From Arthrobacter glacialis (GTDB lineage: Bacteria > Actinomycetota > Actinomycetes > Actinomycetales > Micrococcaceae), in contig NZ_PPXC01000003.1 of the NCBI RefSeq assembly GCF_002909445.1, positions 62,001 through 126,000 on the forward strand: a stretch of 64,000 nucleotides of DNA, written 5' to 3'. A program made the translations under genes and the position numbers. A model generated the notes under the pieces. The model had not been told where the DNA came from. It made no database searches and worked only from the letters and a program-made list of their open reading frames with translations. Within the stretch, counting starts at the first letter, position 1. Every line of letters starts with the position of its first letter. Of this stretch, positions 1 through 8,949 are shown in pieces.

Positions 1-843
<843 letters not shown>

Positions 844-846
844 GTT

Positions 847-2736
847 CTAGTCCTCCTCGTCCCACACCGGGGTCATGTTCCGGGCTACCTGAATTTGGTC
901 ATTGCTGACGCCCGAGGGCACCATGGGCCACACCATTGAATCGGGGCTGACCACGAAGTCAATGATGACGGGGCGGTCATTGATGGCCAGGGCGGCCTCA
1001 ATGGTGGCGTCCAGATCTTCAACACGTTCGCAGCGCAGGCCAACACAGTCGTATGCCTCGGCCAGTTTCACGAAGTCCGGAACCCGGATGGTGTCGTGGC
1101 CCGTGTTCAGGTCGGTGTTGGAGTATCGGCTGTTGTAAAACAGTGTCTGCCACTGGCGAACCATGCCCAGGGAAGAGTTGTTGATGATGGCAACCTTGAT
1201 GGGGATGTTGTTGATGCGGCAGGTGGCCAGCTCCTGGTTGGTCATCTGGAAGCAACCGTCGCCGTCGATCGCCCACACAACACGGTCCGGGTCGCCCACC
1301 TTGGCACCCATGGCCGCGGGAACCGAGTAACCCATGGTGCCGGCACCGCCGGAGTTCAGCCACGCCCGGGGACGCTCGTACTTGATGAACTGGGCCGCCC
1401 ACATCTGGTGCTGGCCAACGCCCGCGGTGTAAACGGCTTCGGGTCCTGTCAGGGCCCCGATGCGGGAGATGACGCGCTGCGGAGACATGAGCCCGTCTTC
1501 GGGTTCGGTCCAGCCCAGCGGGTAGGTGTCGCGCAGGTTGCCCAGGAACGCCCACCAGTCACCGAGGTCCGGCGCGCCGGAGGCATCGAACTCCGCCTTC
1601 ACGGCAGCGCTCAGGTCCGGAATGATCTCCTTGACCGAGCCAACAATGGGAACATCTGCTGTGCGGTTCTTGGAAATTTCTGCCGGGTCAATATCGGCGT
1701 GAATGACCTTGGCGTGCGGTGCAAAGCTGCTCAGCACACCAGTGACGCGGTCATCGAAGCGTGCACCTAGGGTGATGAGCAGGTCCGACTGCTGCAGGGC
1801 TGTGACGGCGGAAACGGTGCCGTGCATGCCAGGCATGCCAACGTGCAGCGGGTGCGAATCGGGGAATACGCCCCGGGCCATCAAGGTGGTCACAACGGGG
1901 GCACCCGTCAGTTCCGCCAGAACCATCAGTTCCGCAGCTGCATTGCCCTTGACAACGCCGCCGCCCACATAAAGAACAGGCTTTTTGGCTTCGCGGATCA
2001 GGCGGGCCGCTTCACGCAGCTGCTTGGAATGGCCGCGGAATACGGGGCGGTAGCCGGGCAGGTCAATGACCGGCGGCCAGGAAAAGGTCATCTGCCCCAC
2101 CTGGGCGTCCTTGGCGACATCCACCAGGACGGGGCCCGGGCGGCCGGTGGAGGCGAGGTGGAATGCCTCGGCCAGCACGCGGGGGATGTCGTTGGGGTCG
2201 GTCACCAGGAACGAATGCTTGGTGATGGGCATGGTGATGCCCACAATGTCCGCTTCCTGGAACGCATCCGTGCCAATCACGGCACTGGAAACCTGGCCCG
2301 TGATGGCCACCAGGGGCACCGAGTCCATGTGGGCATCCATGATGGGCGTAACCAAGTTCGTGGCACCGGGGCCGGACGTTGCAATGCACACGCCAACACC
2401 GCCGGTGACCATTGCGTAGCCCTGGGCGGCATGGCCGGCGCCTTGTTCGTGGCGCACCAGAATGTGATTGAGAGAGGAAGCCATGAGCGGGTCATAGGTG
2501 GGAAGAATGGCACCACCGGGAAGACCAAAAATGTCCTTGACGCCAAGCTCTTCAAGCGAACGCACAATGGCCTCGGAACCGGACATCTGAATGGGAGCCA
2601 CAACGTTGTTGGGACCCACGACGGCGGAGACTGGGCCAACGGTGCTGGCGGCACCTGAGACGGGGCTAGCTTGCGTACCGTGTCCGGAGGACTTGGCTGC
2701 CATCAGCGCTGGGCTGGCGGGCGTTCCTTTACTCAT
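847..2736 (-). CDS. ilvB: Acetolactate synthase large (catalytic) subunit
   Basis: Thiamine-diphosphate enzyme that condenses pyruvate with pyruvate or 2-ketobutyrate, the first common step to valine, leucine and isoleucine. The ThDP-activating glutamate is visible in [15 protein letters not shown] (about E97). The metal/ThDP motif GDGCFQM...NN lies in the C-terminal third. The frame is open back to 2874, but the ATG at 2736 (MSKGTPAS) is chosen because AAAGGAAG precedes it at good spacing. An ATG at 2760 is possible. That gives 629 residues, with a family-typical disordered N-terminus of about 45 residues rich in Ala, Ser and Gly. The gene is preceded by a hairpin-plus-U-run attenuator at 2844-2882 and followed closely by ilvN and ilvC. 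Confidence 0.96.
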   Translation of the reverse strand: MSKGTPASPALMAAKSSGHGTQASPVSGAASTVGPVSAVVGPNNVVAPIQMSGSEAIVRSLEELGVKDIFGLPGGAILPTYDPLMASSLNHILVRHEQGAGHAAQGYAMVTGGVGVCIATSGPGATNLVTPIMDAHMDSVPLVAITGQVSSAVIGTDAFQEADIVGITMPITKHSFLVTDPNDIPRVLAEAFHLASTGRPGPVLVDVAKDAQVGQMTFSWPPVIDLPGYRPVFRGHSKQLREAARLIREAKKPVLYVGGGVVKGNAAAELMVLAELTGAPVVTTLMARGVFPDSHPLHVGMPGMHGTVSAVTALQQSDLLITLGARFDDRVTGVLSSFAPHAKVIHADIDPAEISKNRTADVPIVGSVKEIIPDLSAAVKAEFDASGAPDLGDWWAFLGNLRDTYPLGWTEPEDGLMSPQRVISRIGALTGPEAVYTAGVGQHQMWAAQFIKYERPRAWLNSGGAGTMGYSVPAAMGAKVGDPDRVVWAIDGDGCFQMTNQELATCRINNIPIKVAIINNSSLGMVRQWQTLFYNSRYSNTDLNTGHDTIRVPDFVKLAEAYDCVGLRCERVEDLDATIEAALAINDRPVIIDFVVSPDSMVWPMVPSGVSNDQIQVARNMTPVWDEED

Positions 2737-3164
2737 CGGTTCTTCCTTTGGGGAACTCATGTTTCTTAGGTAAGTCTTCTTCAGCTGCGTGGAAAATCTG
2801 GATGGTTCACGCAGTAGTACGAGTTGCCGCTGGTGGTGGAAACAAAAAAACCCCTCAGCCCATGAGGCTCTCATCGAGGGGTATGCACGTGTTGCGACGC
2901 TCTCTCATTGGAGAATCGCAGGGCCATGACCATGGGTGCGGTCATTTTGCGTCACGCGCTAACGTATGACGACTGGGAGCTTTCGTTGCATATGTGTAGT
3001 CTCCCGTTTTCAGCTCTTAAGTGTCAAACGAGCCGCGCGGGCATCTCACTATTTGGACACTGTGTCCACAGTTTGGTCAGGGCGCGGAATGGCGGGGTTG
3101 TTGGGCCCAAGGGAACAGTCCGCTCACGCTGCTCCCACCGGGAATTTCCGCTGCGTTGACGGCA
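2737..3164. other. ilvD-ilvB intergenic leader region
   Basis: 428 bp without a convincing gene. It holds the ilvB leader and attenuator (2844-2882) and a possible minus-strand -35 (TTGACA at 3027-3022) without a well-spaced -10. I see no other repeat or RNA gene here. Confidence 0.6.
2844..2882 (-). terminator. Intrinsic terminator in the ilvB leader (probable attenuator)
   Basis: On the minus strand ACCCCTC pairs with GAGGGGT, which is followed directly by a run of seven T, about 110 nt upstream of the ilvB start. A terminator placed between a promoter and the first gene of an amino-acid operon is the hallmark of transcription attenuation, which is known for ilvB leaders of several actinobacteria. 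What senses the amino acids is not clear. A 24-codon frame starting at ATG 2945 ends at 2871 inside the stem, but it has no run of Leu, Val or Ile codons and no good ribosome site. Confidence 0.75.
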
Positions 3165-4913
3165 TTAGCCGCAATATGCGCCGGTTGAGGCACTGTTGAC
3201 CAATTTGGCGTACTTGGCCAGAACGCCCGTGGTGAATTTGGGCGGCAACGGCTCCCAGCCAATCCGCCGCGCGTCCAGCTCCGCCTCGTCGACCAGAAGG
3301 TCAAAGCTGCGCGCTGCAATGTCCACGCGGATTGTGTCCCCGTCGCGCACCAAGGCGATGGGGCCGCCGTCGACAGCTTCAGGGGCGACGTGGCCAATGC
3401 ACAGCCCGGTGGTGCCGCCGGAGAAGCGCCCGTCGGTCAGCAGCAGCACATCCTTGCCCAGGCCGGCCCCCTTGATGGCGCCGGTAATGGCGAGCATCTC
3501 GCGCATGCCGGGGCCGCCCTTGGGGCCTTCGTAGCGGATCACCACCACATCCCCCGCATGGATTTGCCCCTTATCCAGGGCATCGAGAGCGCCCTGTTCA
3601 CGCTCGAACACCCGCGCGGTGCCTTCAAACACGTCCAAATCAAAACCTGCGCTTTTGACCACGGCGCCTTCCGGGGCCATGGAACCGTGCAAGATGGTGA
3701 TCCCGCCGGTCTTGTGGATGGGATTGTCCATGGCGCGCAGGACCTTGCCATCGGGATCCGGCGGGTTGATGTCGGCCAGGTTCTCGGCCACCGTCTTTCC
3801 CGTCACGGTGAGGCAGTCGCCGTGGATGAGTCCGGCGTCGAGCAGGGCCTTCATAATGACAGGCACTCCCCCGATCTTGTCCACGTCGAACATGACATAG
3901 CGGCCAAACGGCTTCAGGTCGCCCAGGTGCGGGACCCTGTCGCCGATCCTGTTGAAGTCGGCAAGGGTCAACTCGACATTGGCCTCGCGGGCTATGGCGA
4001 GCAGGTGCAGCACGGCGTTGGTGGAGCCGCCGAAGGCCATGGTGACGGCAATGGCATTCTCGAACGCCTTCTTGGTCATGATGTCGCGGGCGCGGATCCC
4101 CTGCTTGAGGAGATTCACCACGGCCATTCCGGACTGGCGGGCAAACATGTCACGACGCCTGTCAGCACTGGGCGGGGCAGCCGAGCCGGGCAGGGACATG
4201 CCCAGGGCCTCGCCGATGCACGCCATGGTGTTGGCCGTGTACATGCCACCGCAGGCACCTTCACCCGGGCAGATGGCCCGCTCAATGGAGTCAAGGTCCT
4301 TCAGGCTCATCTTGCCGGCGGCGCAGGCACCCACGGCCTCGAAGGCGTCAATCAGGGTGACTTCCTTCTCCGTGCCGTCCTCCAGCTTGGCGAAGCCGGG
4401 CATGATGGAGCCGGCGTACAAGAACACGCTGGCTAGATTCAGCCGGGCGGCCGCCATGAGCATCCCGGGCAGGGACTTGTCGCAGCCGGCCAGCAGCACC
4501 GAACCATCAAGACGCTCGGCCATCATGACGGTTTCCACTGAATCGGCGATCACCTCCCGAGAGACCAGCGAGAAGTGCATACCCTCGTGGCCCATGGAAA
4601 TGCCGTCGGAGACGGAGATGGTGCCAAACTGCATGGGGAAGCCGTCGGCGGCGAACACGCCCTCTTTGGCGCCCTGGGCCAAACGGTTCAGGGAGAGGTT
4701 GCACGGGGTGATCTCATTCCACGAACTCGCCACACCAATCTGCGGTTTCCTAAAGTCGTCATCCCCCATGCCCACCGCGCGGAACATGCCGCGTGAGGGT
4801 GCCGCGTGTATGCCGTCGGTGACAACCCGGCTGCGCGGCTTGATGTCCGGGCGCCCGTCTGCTGTTCGGACGACGTCGTCTGCTGGCTCTACTGAATTGC
4901 TCTCGGCACTCAT
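3165..4913 (-). CDS. ilvD: Dihydroxy-acid dehydratase
   Basis: Fe-S enzyme that dehydrates 2,3-dihydroxy acids to 2-keto acids, the third step of valine and isoleucine synthesis. At 582 residues it is full length. The cluster-binding cysteines appear in the expected places: ITPCNLSL (about residue 72), [12 protein letters not shown] and [15 protein letters not shown]. The C-terminal [13 protein letters not shown] motif is also family-typical. The start is [10 protein letters not shown]. It is transcribed towards ilvB but separated from it by 428 bp containing the attenuator, so it probably has its own promoter and may only read through into ilvB when the attenuator opens. Confidence 0.97.
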   Translation of the reverse strand: MSAESNSVEPADDVVRTADGRPDIKPRSRVVTDGIHAAPSRGMFRAVGMGDDDFRKPQIGVASSWNEITPCNLSLNRLAQGAKEGVFAADGFPMQFGTISVSDGISMGHEGMHFSLVSREVIADSVETVMMAERLDGSVLLAGCDKSLPGMLMAAARLNLASVFLYAGSIMPGFAKLEDGTEKEVTLIDAFEAVGACAAGKMSLKDLDSIERAICPGEGACGGMYTANTMACIGEALGMSLPGSAAPPSADRRRDMFARQSGMAVVNLLKQGIRARDIMTKKAFENAIAVTMAFGGSTNAVLHLLAIAREANVELTLADFNRIGDRVPHLGDLKPFGRYVMFDVDKIGGVPVIMKALLDAGLIHGDCLTVTGKTVAENLADINPPDPDGKVLRAMDNPIHKTGGITILHGSMAPEGAVVKSAGFDLDVFEGTARVFEREQGALDALDKGQIHAGDVVVIRYEGPKGGPGMREMLAITGAIKGAGLGKDVLLLTDGRFSGGTTGLCIGHVAPEAVDGGPIALVRDGDTIRVDIAARSFDLLVDEAELDARRIGWEPLPPKFTTGVLAKYAKLVNSASTGAYCG

Positions 4914-5091
4914 GGTGGCAGTCTATGACCGAAACGTGAGCTGAGCCACTCCCCTGCGAGACTCATCTAAAGTGCTCGCGAAAGGGGTGCGTGCCGCATT
5001 TGCGGGATGCTCGCGAAATCTCTTGCGAATGCCCCAGGCGGCTTTGCCCCTGCGCGCTGCCAGCCGCTTGGCTTGCGCAGGAATGACAGCG

Positions 5092-5169
5092 GCGCAGTGC
5101 CAGCACCCCCGCGTGCGCATAGCCGAAGTTAACTTTGGTCATGCGCACGCCGCGGTGCTGGCGCTGCGC
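5092..5169. repeat. 78-bp near-palindrome (39-nt arms)
   Basis: The arms 5092-5130 and 5131-5169 match at 33 of 39 positions with no spacer. The core AAGTTAACTT is perfect. Three of the six mismatches would be G-U pairs in RNA, giving about 36 of 39 pairs. There is no T-run at either end, so it does not look like an intrinsic terminator. It lies 179 bp upstream of the ilvD start and 315 bp upstream of the first tRNA-Lys. Confidence 0.85.
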
Positions 5170-5392
5170 ATTATGCGCAGCTGAAGGCCCGGGCAGCGGC
5201 CACGACAAGCCACACAGCAATGAATTCGCGAGCAACTTGCGATGACGCACCACGCTCCCCTGCGGCGTGCAGCTGCGGCACTTGAGAATAAAATTTAATG
5301 AATTTTTGCGGCAGGAACCGCGAGAATCCGGGGAAGTTACCGGATCTTTTGGTGAGCTGCGGCCCAAAATGGGCAAAATTGGACATTTCGAT

Positions 5393-5421
5393 TTCACACT
5401 TGCCCAAAAAAGCCGTATAGT
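5393..5421 (+). promoter_or_regulatory. Sigma-70-type promoter of the tRNA-Lys array
   Basis: A -35 box TTCACA (5393-5398), a 17-nt spacer and a -10 box TATAGT (5416-5421) end 62 nt before the first tRNA. Placement and spacing fit a strong vegetative promoter; this is inferred from sequence only. No equivalent promoter was found in the 160-bp units for copies 2 and 3. Confidence 0.6.
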
Positions 5422-5483
5422 TTCATGTCGTTGCGAGGAACACGACGGAAACAATCCGAATTGCTTCCCAGCAGCGAAGAGAT

Positions 5484-5556
5484 GCACCTCTAGCTCAATT
5501 GGCAGAGCAATTGACTCTTAATCAATGGGTTTCCGGTTCAAGTCCGGAGGGGTGCA
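5484..5556 (+). tRNA. tRNA-Lys(CTT), copy 1
   Basis: A 73-nt cloverleaf. The acceptor GCACCTC pairs with GGGGTGC, the D-stem is GCTC/GAGC, the anticodon stem ATTGA/TCAAT encloses loop CTCTTAA (anticodon CTT), and the T-arm TCCGG/CCGGA encloses loop TTCAAGT. The discriminator is A and the CCA end is not encoded. Confidence 0.97.
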
Positions 5557-5561
5557 CGGGT

Positions 5562-5607
5562 AAAACCGCTCCGACACTGGTAACAACCGGTGTCGGTGCG
5601 GTTTTTT
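5562..5607 (+). terminator. Intrinsic terminator after tRNA-Lys copy 1
   Basis: ACCGC and CCGACAC pair with GTGTCGG and GCGGT around a short loop, followed by six T. Confidence 0.85.
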
Positions 5608-5643
5608 ACTGCGAAGCAGTTCTTGCTGCTGATAACCAAATAC

Positions 5644-5716
5644 GCACCTCTAGCTCAATTGGCAGAGCAATTGACTCTTAATCAATGGGTTTCCGGTTCA
5701 AGTCCGGAGGGGTGCA
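5644..5716 (+). tRNA. tRNA-Lys(CTT), copy 2
   Basis: Identical in sequence and structure to copy 1, exactly 160 bp downstream. Anticodon CTT in loop CTCTTAA. Confidence 0.97.
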
Positions 5717-5721
5717 CGGGT

Positions 5722-5767
5722 AAAACCGCTCCGACACTGGTAACAACCGGTGTCGGTGCGGTTTTTT
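5722..5767 (+). terminator. Intrinsic terminator after tRNA-Lys copy 2
   Basis: Identical hairpin and T-run to the one after copy 1. Confidence 0.85.
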
Positions 5768-5803
5768 ACTGCGAAGCAGTTCTTGCTGCTGATAACCAAA
5801 TAC

Positions 5804-5876
5804 GCACCTCTAGCTCAATTGGCAGAGCAATTGACTCTTAATCAATGGGTTTCCGGTTCAAGTCCGGAGGGGTGCA
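5804..5876 (+). tRNA. tRNA-Lys(CTT), copy 3
   Basis: Same 73-nt sequence as copies 1 and 2. Only the downstream DNA differs. Confidence 0.97.
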
Positions 5877-5881
5877 CGGGT

Positions 5882-5928
5882 AAAGCCGCTCCGAAACTGG
5901 TAACAACCGGTGTCGGAGCGGCTTTTTT
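5882..5928 (+). terminator. Intrinsic terminator after tRNA-Lys copy 3
   Basis: Same position as in copies 1 and 2 but with changed bases. Here GCCGCTCCGA pairs perfectly with TCGGAGCGGC and a run of six T follows. The paired changes preserve or improve the stem, so this may be the ancestral end of the array. Confidence 0.85.
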
Positions 5929-5940
5929 ATTGCCCGGTCT

Positions 5941-6135
5941 CAGGACATCTCAGGACAGATTGGCGCGGGCCTGTTGCACCAGCTCAAGGCTCGTGATATC
6001 CCAATCCGCGGTTCCACTGCAGTCTCCTGGCAGGCTCCCGTGGATCCTGCCAACTCCGGCCGCATCAACGGGCCCGCCATCGCGTCGGTGGATACCAGTA
6101 CCCGTACAGACCTGTATGCCGGGGCAATTGACTGA
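5941..6135 (+). pseudogene. Start-less protein-like reading frame (possible gene remnant)
   Basis: Downstream of the last tRNA-Lys the frame ending at TGA 6133-6135 reads as plausible protein (…IGAGLLHQLKARDIPIRG…, ending …TRTDLYAGAID) but has no ATG or GTG with a ribosome site. I do not recognise the family. It could be the 3' remnant of a gene truncated by a past event at the tRNA array, or chance. The rest of 5929-6302 shows nothing I can name. Confidence 0.25.
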
Positions 6136-6302
6136 CACCCTGCCCTGCCAACATCGAGAAGAACGACGTCCGACGCCGGTCACCCAGCTGGGCTGGCCGG
6201 CGTCGGCCTTCACGTCAACCCATTAGGCTGGAGCGAGTGCCCAAAACTATTTCCCCGGCTTTCGCCACCAGGCGGTGCGGCGGGGCGAACCAGGAGTATT
6301 CA

Positions 6303-6782
6303 ATGACTGAGCGTCTAGTCCCCGGCGACCCCGCCCCCAGCTTCACCCTGCCCAATGCTGAAGGCGGCGCAACATCACTGTCTGACTTCTCGGGGCGCCA
6401 GGTGGTTTTGTACTTTTACCCCGCAGCCATGACACCAGGTTGCGCCAAGCAGGCCTGCGATTTCCGCGATAATTTGGCGTCGCTACAGGCCGCAGGCTAC
6501 GCGGTGGTGGGCGTCTCCCCCGATCCGGTGGAAAAACTGGCCCGCTTTGCAGCAAAGGAGGGCCTCACCTTCCCGCTCTTGAGCGATCTGGACCACTCGG
6601 TGGCGGAGGCCTACGCCGCCTGGGGTGAGAAGAAGAACTACGGAAAGACCTACCAGGGCCTGATCCGTTCAACCCTTGTCATTGATGGTGAGGGAAAAGT
6701 GGCGCTGGCCCAATACAACGTCCGGGCAACCGGCCATGTTGCCAAACTTCACCGGGATCTGGGCCTCGCCGTGGCCGCCTAG
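6303..6782 (+). CDS. bcp: Thioredoxin-dependent peroxiredoxin (Bcp/PrxQ type)
   Basis: A 159-residue cytoplasmic thiol peroxidase that reduces hydroperoxides at the expense of thioredoxin. The peroxidatic Cys47 is in MTPGCAKQACDF, with the resolving Cys52 five residues later, the spacing typical of PrxQ/Bcp. The family core PGDPAPSFTLPN and VVGVSPDPVEK is present. The ATG at 6303 is preferred over an upstream in-frame ATG at 6237 because AGGAG precedes it and homology begins here. It is monocistronic: a bidirectional terminator follows. Confidence 0.95.
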   Translation: MTERLVPGDPAPSFTLPNAEGGATSLSDFSGRQVVLYFYPAAMTPGCAKQACDFRDNLASLQAAGYAVVGVSPDPVEKLARFAAKEGLTFPLLSDLDHSVAEAYAAWGEKKNYGKTYQGLIRSTLVIDGEGKVALAQYNVRATGHVAKLHRDLGLAVAA

Positions 6783-6822
6783 GTCTAGCTCCCCAGCCGC
6801 TCCCCAGGGTCAGCGCCCACGC

Positions 6823-6856
6823 AAAGGCCCCGCCGATTTTCATCAGCGGGGCCTTT
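6823..6856. terminator. Bidirectional terminator between bcp and tRNA-Leu
   Basis: AAAGGCCCCGC pairs with GCGGGGCCTTT around a 12-nt loop, with A-run and T-run on the two sides. It serves the convergent bcp (+) and tRNA-Leu (-). Confidence 0.85.
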
Positions 6857-6858
6857 AT

Positions 6859-6943
6859 TGGTGCGCAAGAGGGGACTTGAACCCCTACGCCCGAAGGCAC
6901 AGGTACCTAAAACCTGCGTGTCTACCAATTCCACCACTCGCGC
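6859..6943 (-). tRNA. tRNA-Leu(TAG)
   Basis: An 85-nt class II tRNA including an encoded CCA end (rc of 6859-6861). The acceptor GCGCGAG pairs with CTTGCGC. The anticodon stem CAGGT/ACCTG holds loop TTTAGGT (anticodon TAG). The variable arm is TGCCTTCGGGCGT, and the T-arm is GGGG/CCCC around TTCAAGT. Unlike the tRNA-Lys copies, CCA is encoded. Confidence 0.95.
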
Positions 6944-7084
6944 GGGTGCATTGAAGCATGAACAATACTACCGGTTCCTGCCAGTGCTCCTGACCACCCT
7001 TGCGGCCCTTCCAAGGAACCGTCCAGTAACTCACACTATGATGAGTGGCTGATGGAATAATCGTGCTGCAAGGAGAACTCGAAC

Positions 7085-8848
7085 GTGCCAAGCCCTTCCG
7101 GCCCCCAGCACAAGGATGCAACAGTGAAGGTTCCCTGGCGCACAGCCACTGGGCGCAAGCCACGCCAGAGTGCCCAACCACAGCGTGCCTTCAGCCGGGG
7201 CACCGTGGCCCTGGCCGCCGTCGTCCTTCTTGCGCTTTCCGCCTGCACGGCTGCTCCCGTGCCCGGCCCCTCAGCCCCGGCATCGGCCACTGCCACCGCT
7301 GCTGCTGCCACGACATTTAACTTTGGTGTTGGCTCGGATCCCCTGGGTTTTGACCCGGCACTGGTGGAGGACACGGAGTCGTACAGGGTGACGCGGCAGG
7401 TTCTTGAGGGCTTGCTGACCATTGACCCCGTGACGGGCGCCCCGGCACCCAGCCTGGCCACCAGCTGGCAGGAGCTCGATGACGGCTTGGCGTACACCTT
7501 TGAGCTGCGCCCTGGGGTCAAATTTCACGACGGCACAGCCTTCGACGCCCAAGCGGTGTGCACCAACTTTGAGCGCTGGTACTCCATGTCGGCCGCGACC
7601 CGAGGTGACGGCTCGGCCTCCATGTTCAAGCAGGTTTTCCGCGGCTTCAAGGACGATGCTGCGAACTCGCTCTACAAGGGCTGCACCGTGGACGGGCCCT
7701 TGAAGGTGACCCTGGGGCTGAACATTCGGTTGACGGGCTTCCTGCAGGCGTTGACCCTGCCAGCCTTCGCCATCTCCTCACCCACGGCCCTGGCCAAGGG
7801 AACTGCGGATGTTTTGGACCAGACTTATGCCGCTAACAAGGTGTCACGATACGCGTTGCACCCCGTGGGCACCGGACCCTTCACCTTCACCCAGGCCGGC
7901 GCCGGCACCGTGACCATGAATGCCAATGCCGGATACTGGGGCGAAAAGGGCCAAATCACCACACTGAATTTCAGAACCTTCGACCAGCCCGCCACCCGCT
8001 TGGCCGCTTTGGAGGACGGTTCGCTAGACGGCTTTGACCCGGTGACGCCCAGCAATTTAGATAAACTCATCAAAAGTGGCAAGCAAGTTCTCCAACGTGA
8101 CCCCTTCTCCGTCATGTACTTAGGGATCAATCAGAAGGTTCCTGTTCTGGCCGATCAAAAGGTGCGAGAAGCCATCGCCGCGGCCATCGACAAGACAACC
8201 CTCGTCAACAACTACTTTATTGCCGGCACCGCCACCACCGCCCAGTTCATCCCACCGAAACTGAGCGGCTTCAACAACAAAGTTCCTGGGATCCTCTACG
8301 ATCAGGCCAAGGCCAAGACCCTGCTGGCCGAATCCTCCTATAAGGGCGAAGAGCTGAAGTTTTATTACCCCACAAATTCGTCCAGGACCTACCTTCCCTC
8401 CCCGGAAAAGGTGTACGCCAGCATTGCCGCCGAGCTCACGGCCGTTGGATTCAACATCAAGCCCGTTCCCGTGCCGTGGAGCGATGGTTACGTGACTGCT
8501 GTGACCCAAGACGGCGACCACGCGCTGAGTCTGTTGGGCTGGAATGGCAGCTACGCGGATCCGGACAACTTTGTGGGTCCCCTTTTCGGCTCCCCTGGCG
8601 CCGAGCTTGGTCTGGATGATCCCCAGCTGGTCTCCAAAATCACCCGCGCACGCAGCATGCCCAACGGGCCTGACCGCGTTGCCGCGTACGAATCCATCAG
8701 CAAGCAGCTGGCCGCAACGGTTCCTGCCGTGCCGATCGCCTTCCCCATCTCAGCCATTGCACTGTCTGACAAAGTGGTCTCCTACCCGCTCAGCCCGGTC
8801 TTAAATGAGGTCTTCAACCACGTGGTGCTGGCGCCAAAAACGGGCTGA
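7085..8848 (+). CDS. ABC transporter substrate-binding lipoprotein, family 5 (oligopeptide/dipeptide type)
   Basis: 587 residues. After a long basic N-terminus, a hydrophobic stretch ends in lipobox LSAC (Cys54), so it should be anchored outside the membrane. The mature part has the SBP_bac_5 pattern: DPLGFDPALVEDTESYRVTR, then YTFELRPGVKFHDGTAFDA, and KVREAIAAAIDK in the middle. The GTG start is supported by AAGGAG 9 nt upstream. Homologues bind peptides or other small solutes for Opp/Dpp importers. No permease or ATPase gene is adjacent, so its partner must be encoded elsewhere and the ligand is unknown. Confidence 0.88.
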   Translation: MPSPSGPQHKDATVKVPWRTATGRKPRQSAQPQRAFSRGTVALAAVVLLALSACTAAPVPGPSAPASATATAAAATTFNFGVGSDPLGFDPALVEDTESYRVTRQVLEGLLTIDPVTGAPAPSLATSWQELDDGLAYTFELRPGVKFHDGTAFDAQAVCTNFERWYSMSAATRGDGSASMFKQVFRGFKDDAANSLYKGCTVDGPLKVTLGLNIRLTGFLQALTLPAFAISSPTALAKGTADVLDQTYAANKVSRYALHPVGTGPFTFTQAGAGTVTMNANAGYWGEKGQITTLNFRTFDQPATRLAALEDGSLDGFDPVTPSNLDKLIKSGKQVLQRDPFSVMYLGINQKVPVLADQKVREAIAAAIDKTTLVNNYFIAGTATTAQFIPPKLSGFNNKVPGILYDQAKAKTLLAESSYKGEELKFYYPTNSSRTYLPSPEKVYASIAAELTAVGFNIKPVPVPWSDGYVTAVTQDGDHALSLLGWNGSYADPDNFVGPLFGSPGAELGLDDPQLVSKITRARSMPNGPDRVAAYESISKQLAATVPAVPIAFPISAIALSDKVVSYPLSPVLNEVFNHVVLAPKTG

Positions 8849-8949
8849 TGACGCTGGGGTGCCGGCTAGCCCCATTGTGTGGATTTAGGCATGACGCACG
8901 TACCGCGATACGCTTCTACCGCTAGGAAGAGCCTCTACCGGAGTTGACT

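Larger units (their letters stand above)
4914..5483. other. Gene-free region with inverted repeats, upstream of the tRNA-Lys array
   Basis: 570 bp with no credible gene; open frames here run through palindromic DNA. It contains the decamer TGCTCGCGAA twice (near 4974 and 5008) and once inverted near 5224-5233. A 78-bp near-palindrome lies at 5092-5169, a small palindrome CTGCGCATTATGCGCAG at 5164-5180, and the tRNA promoter at 5393-5421. The inverted decamers flanking the palindrome make a decayed MITE-like element conceivable. Confidence 0.6.
5484..5643 (+). repeat. Tandem unit 1 of the 160-bp tRNA-Lys repeat
   Basis: This unit contains a tRNA-Lys, its terminator and a short spacer. It is base-for-base identical to 5644-5803 on my reading. 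A third unit starts at 5804 with an identical tRNA but a diverged terminator and tail. Confidence 0.9.
5644..5803 (+). repeat. Tandem unit 2 of the 160-bp tRNA-Lys repeat
   Basis: Identical to unit 1. Perfect identity, including non-functional spacer bases, points to a recent duplication or ongoing gene conversion. Confidence 0.9.

Noticed and set aside
1096-2658. Plus-strand open frames opposite ilvB
   Set aside because: They have no motif or ribosome site and mirror the third-position GC bias of ilvB.
2871-2945. 24-codon ilvB leader peptide
   Set aside because: Reasonable position but no ribosome site and only one Leu and two Val codons; not annotated as a gene.
4963-5487. Minus-strand open frames upstream of ilvD
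   Set aside because: They run through the near-palindrome and tRNA promoter, with no ribosome site and no recognisable protein.
5484-5963. CRISPR-like regular repeats
   Set aside because: Repeat period is 160 bp with a tRNA inside and no unique spacers; no cas genes.
5499-6226. Repeated open frames through the tRNA-Lys array (LAQLAEQL-type peptides)
   Set aside because: They translate tRNA and terminator sequence; repetition is due to the 160-bp tandem units.
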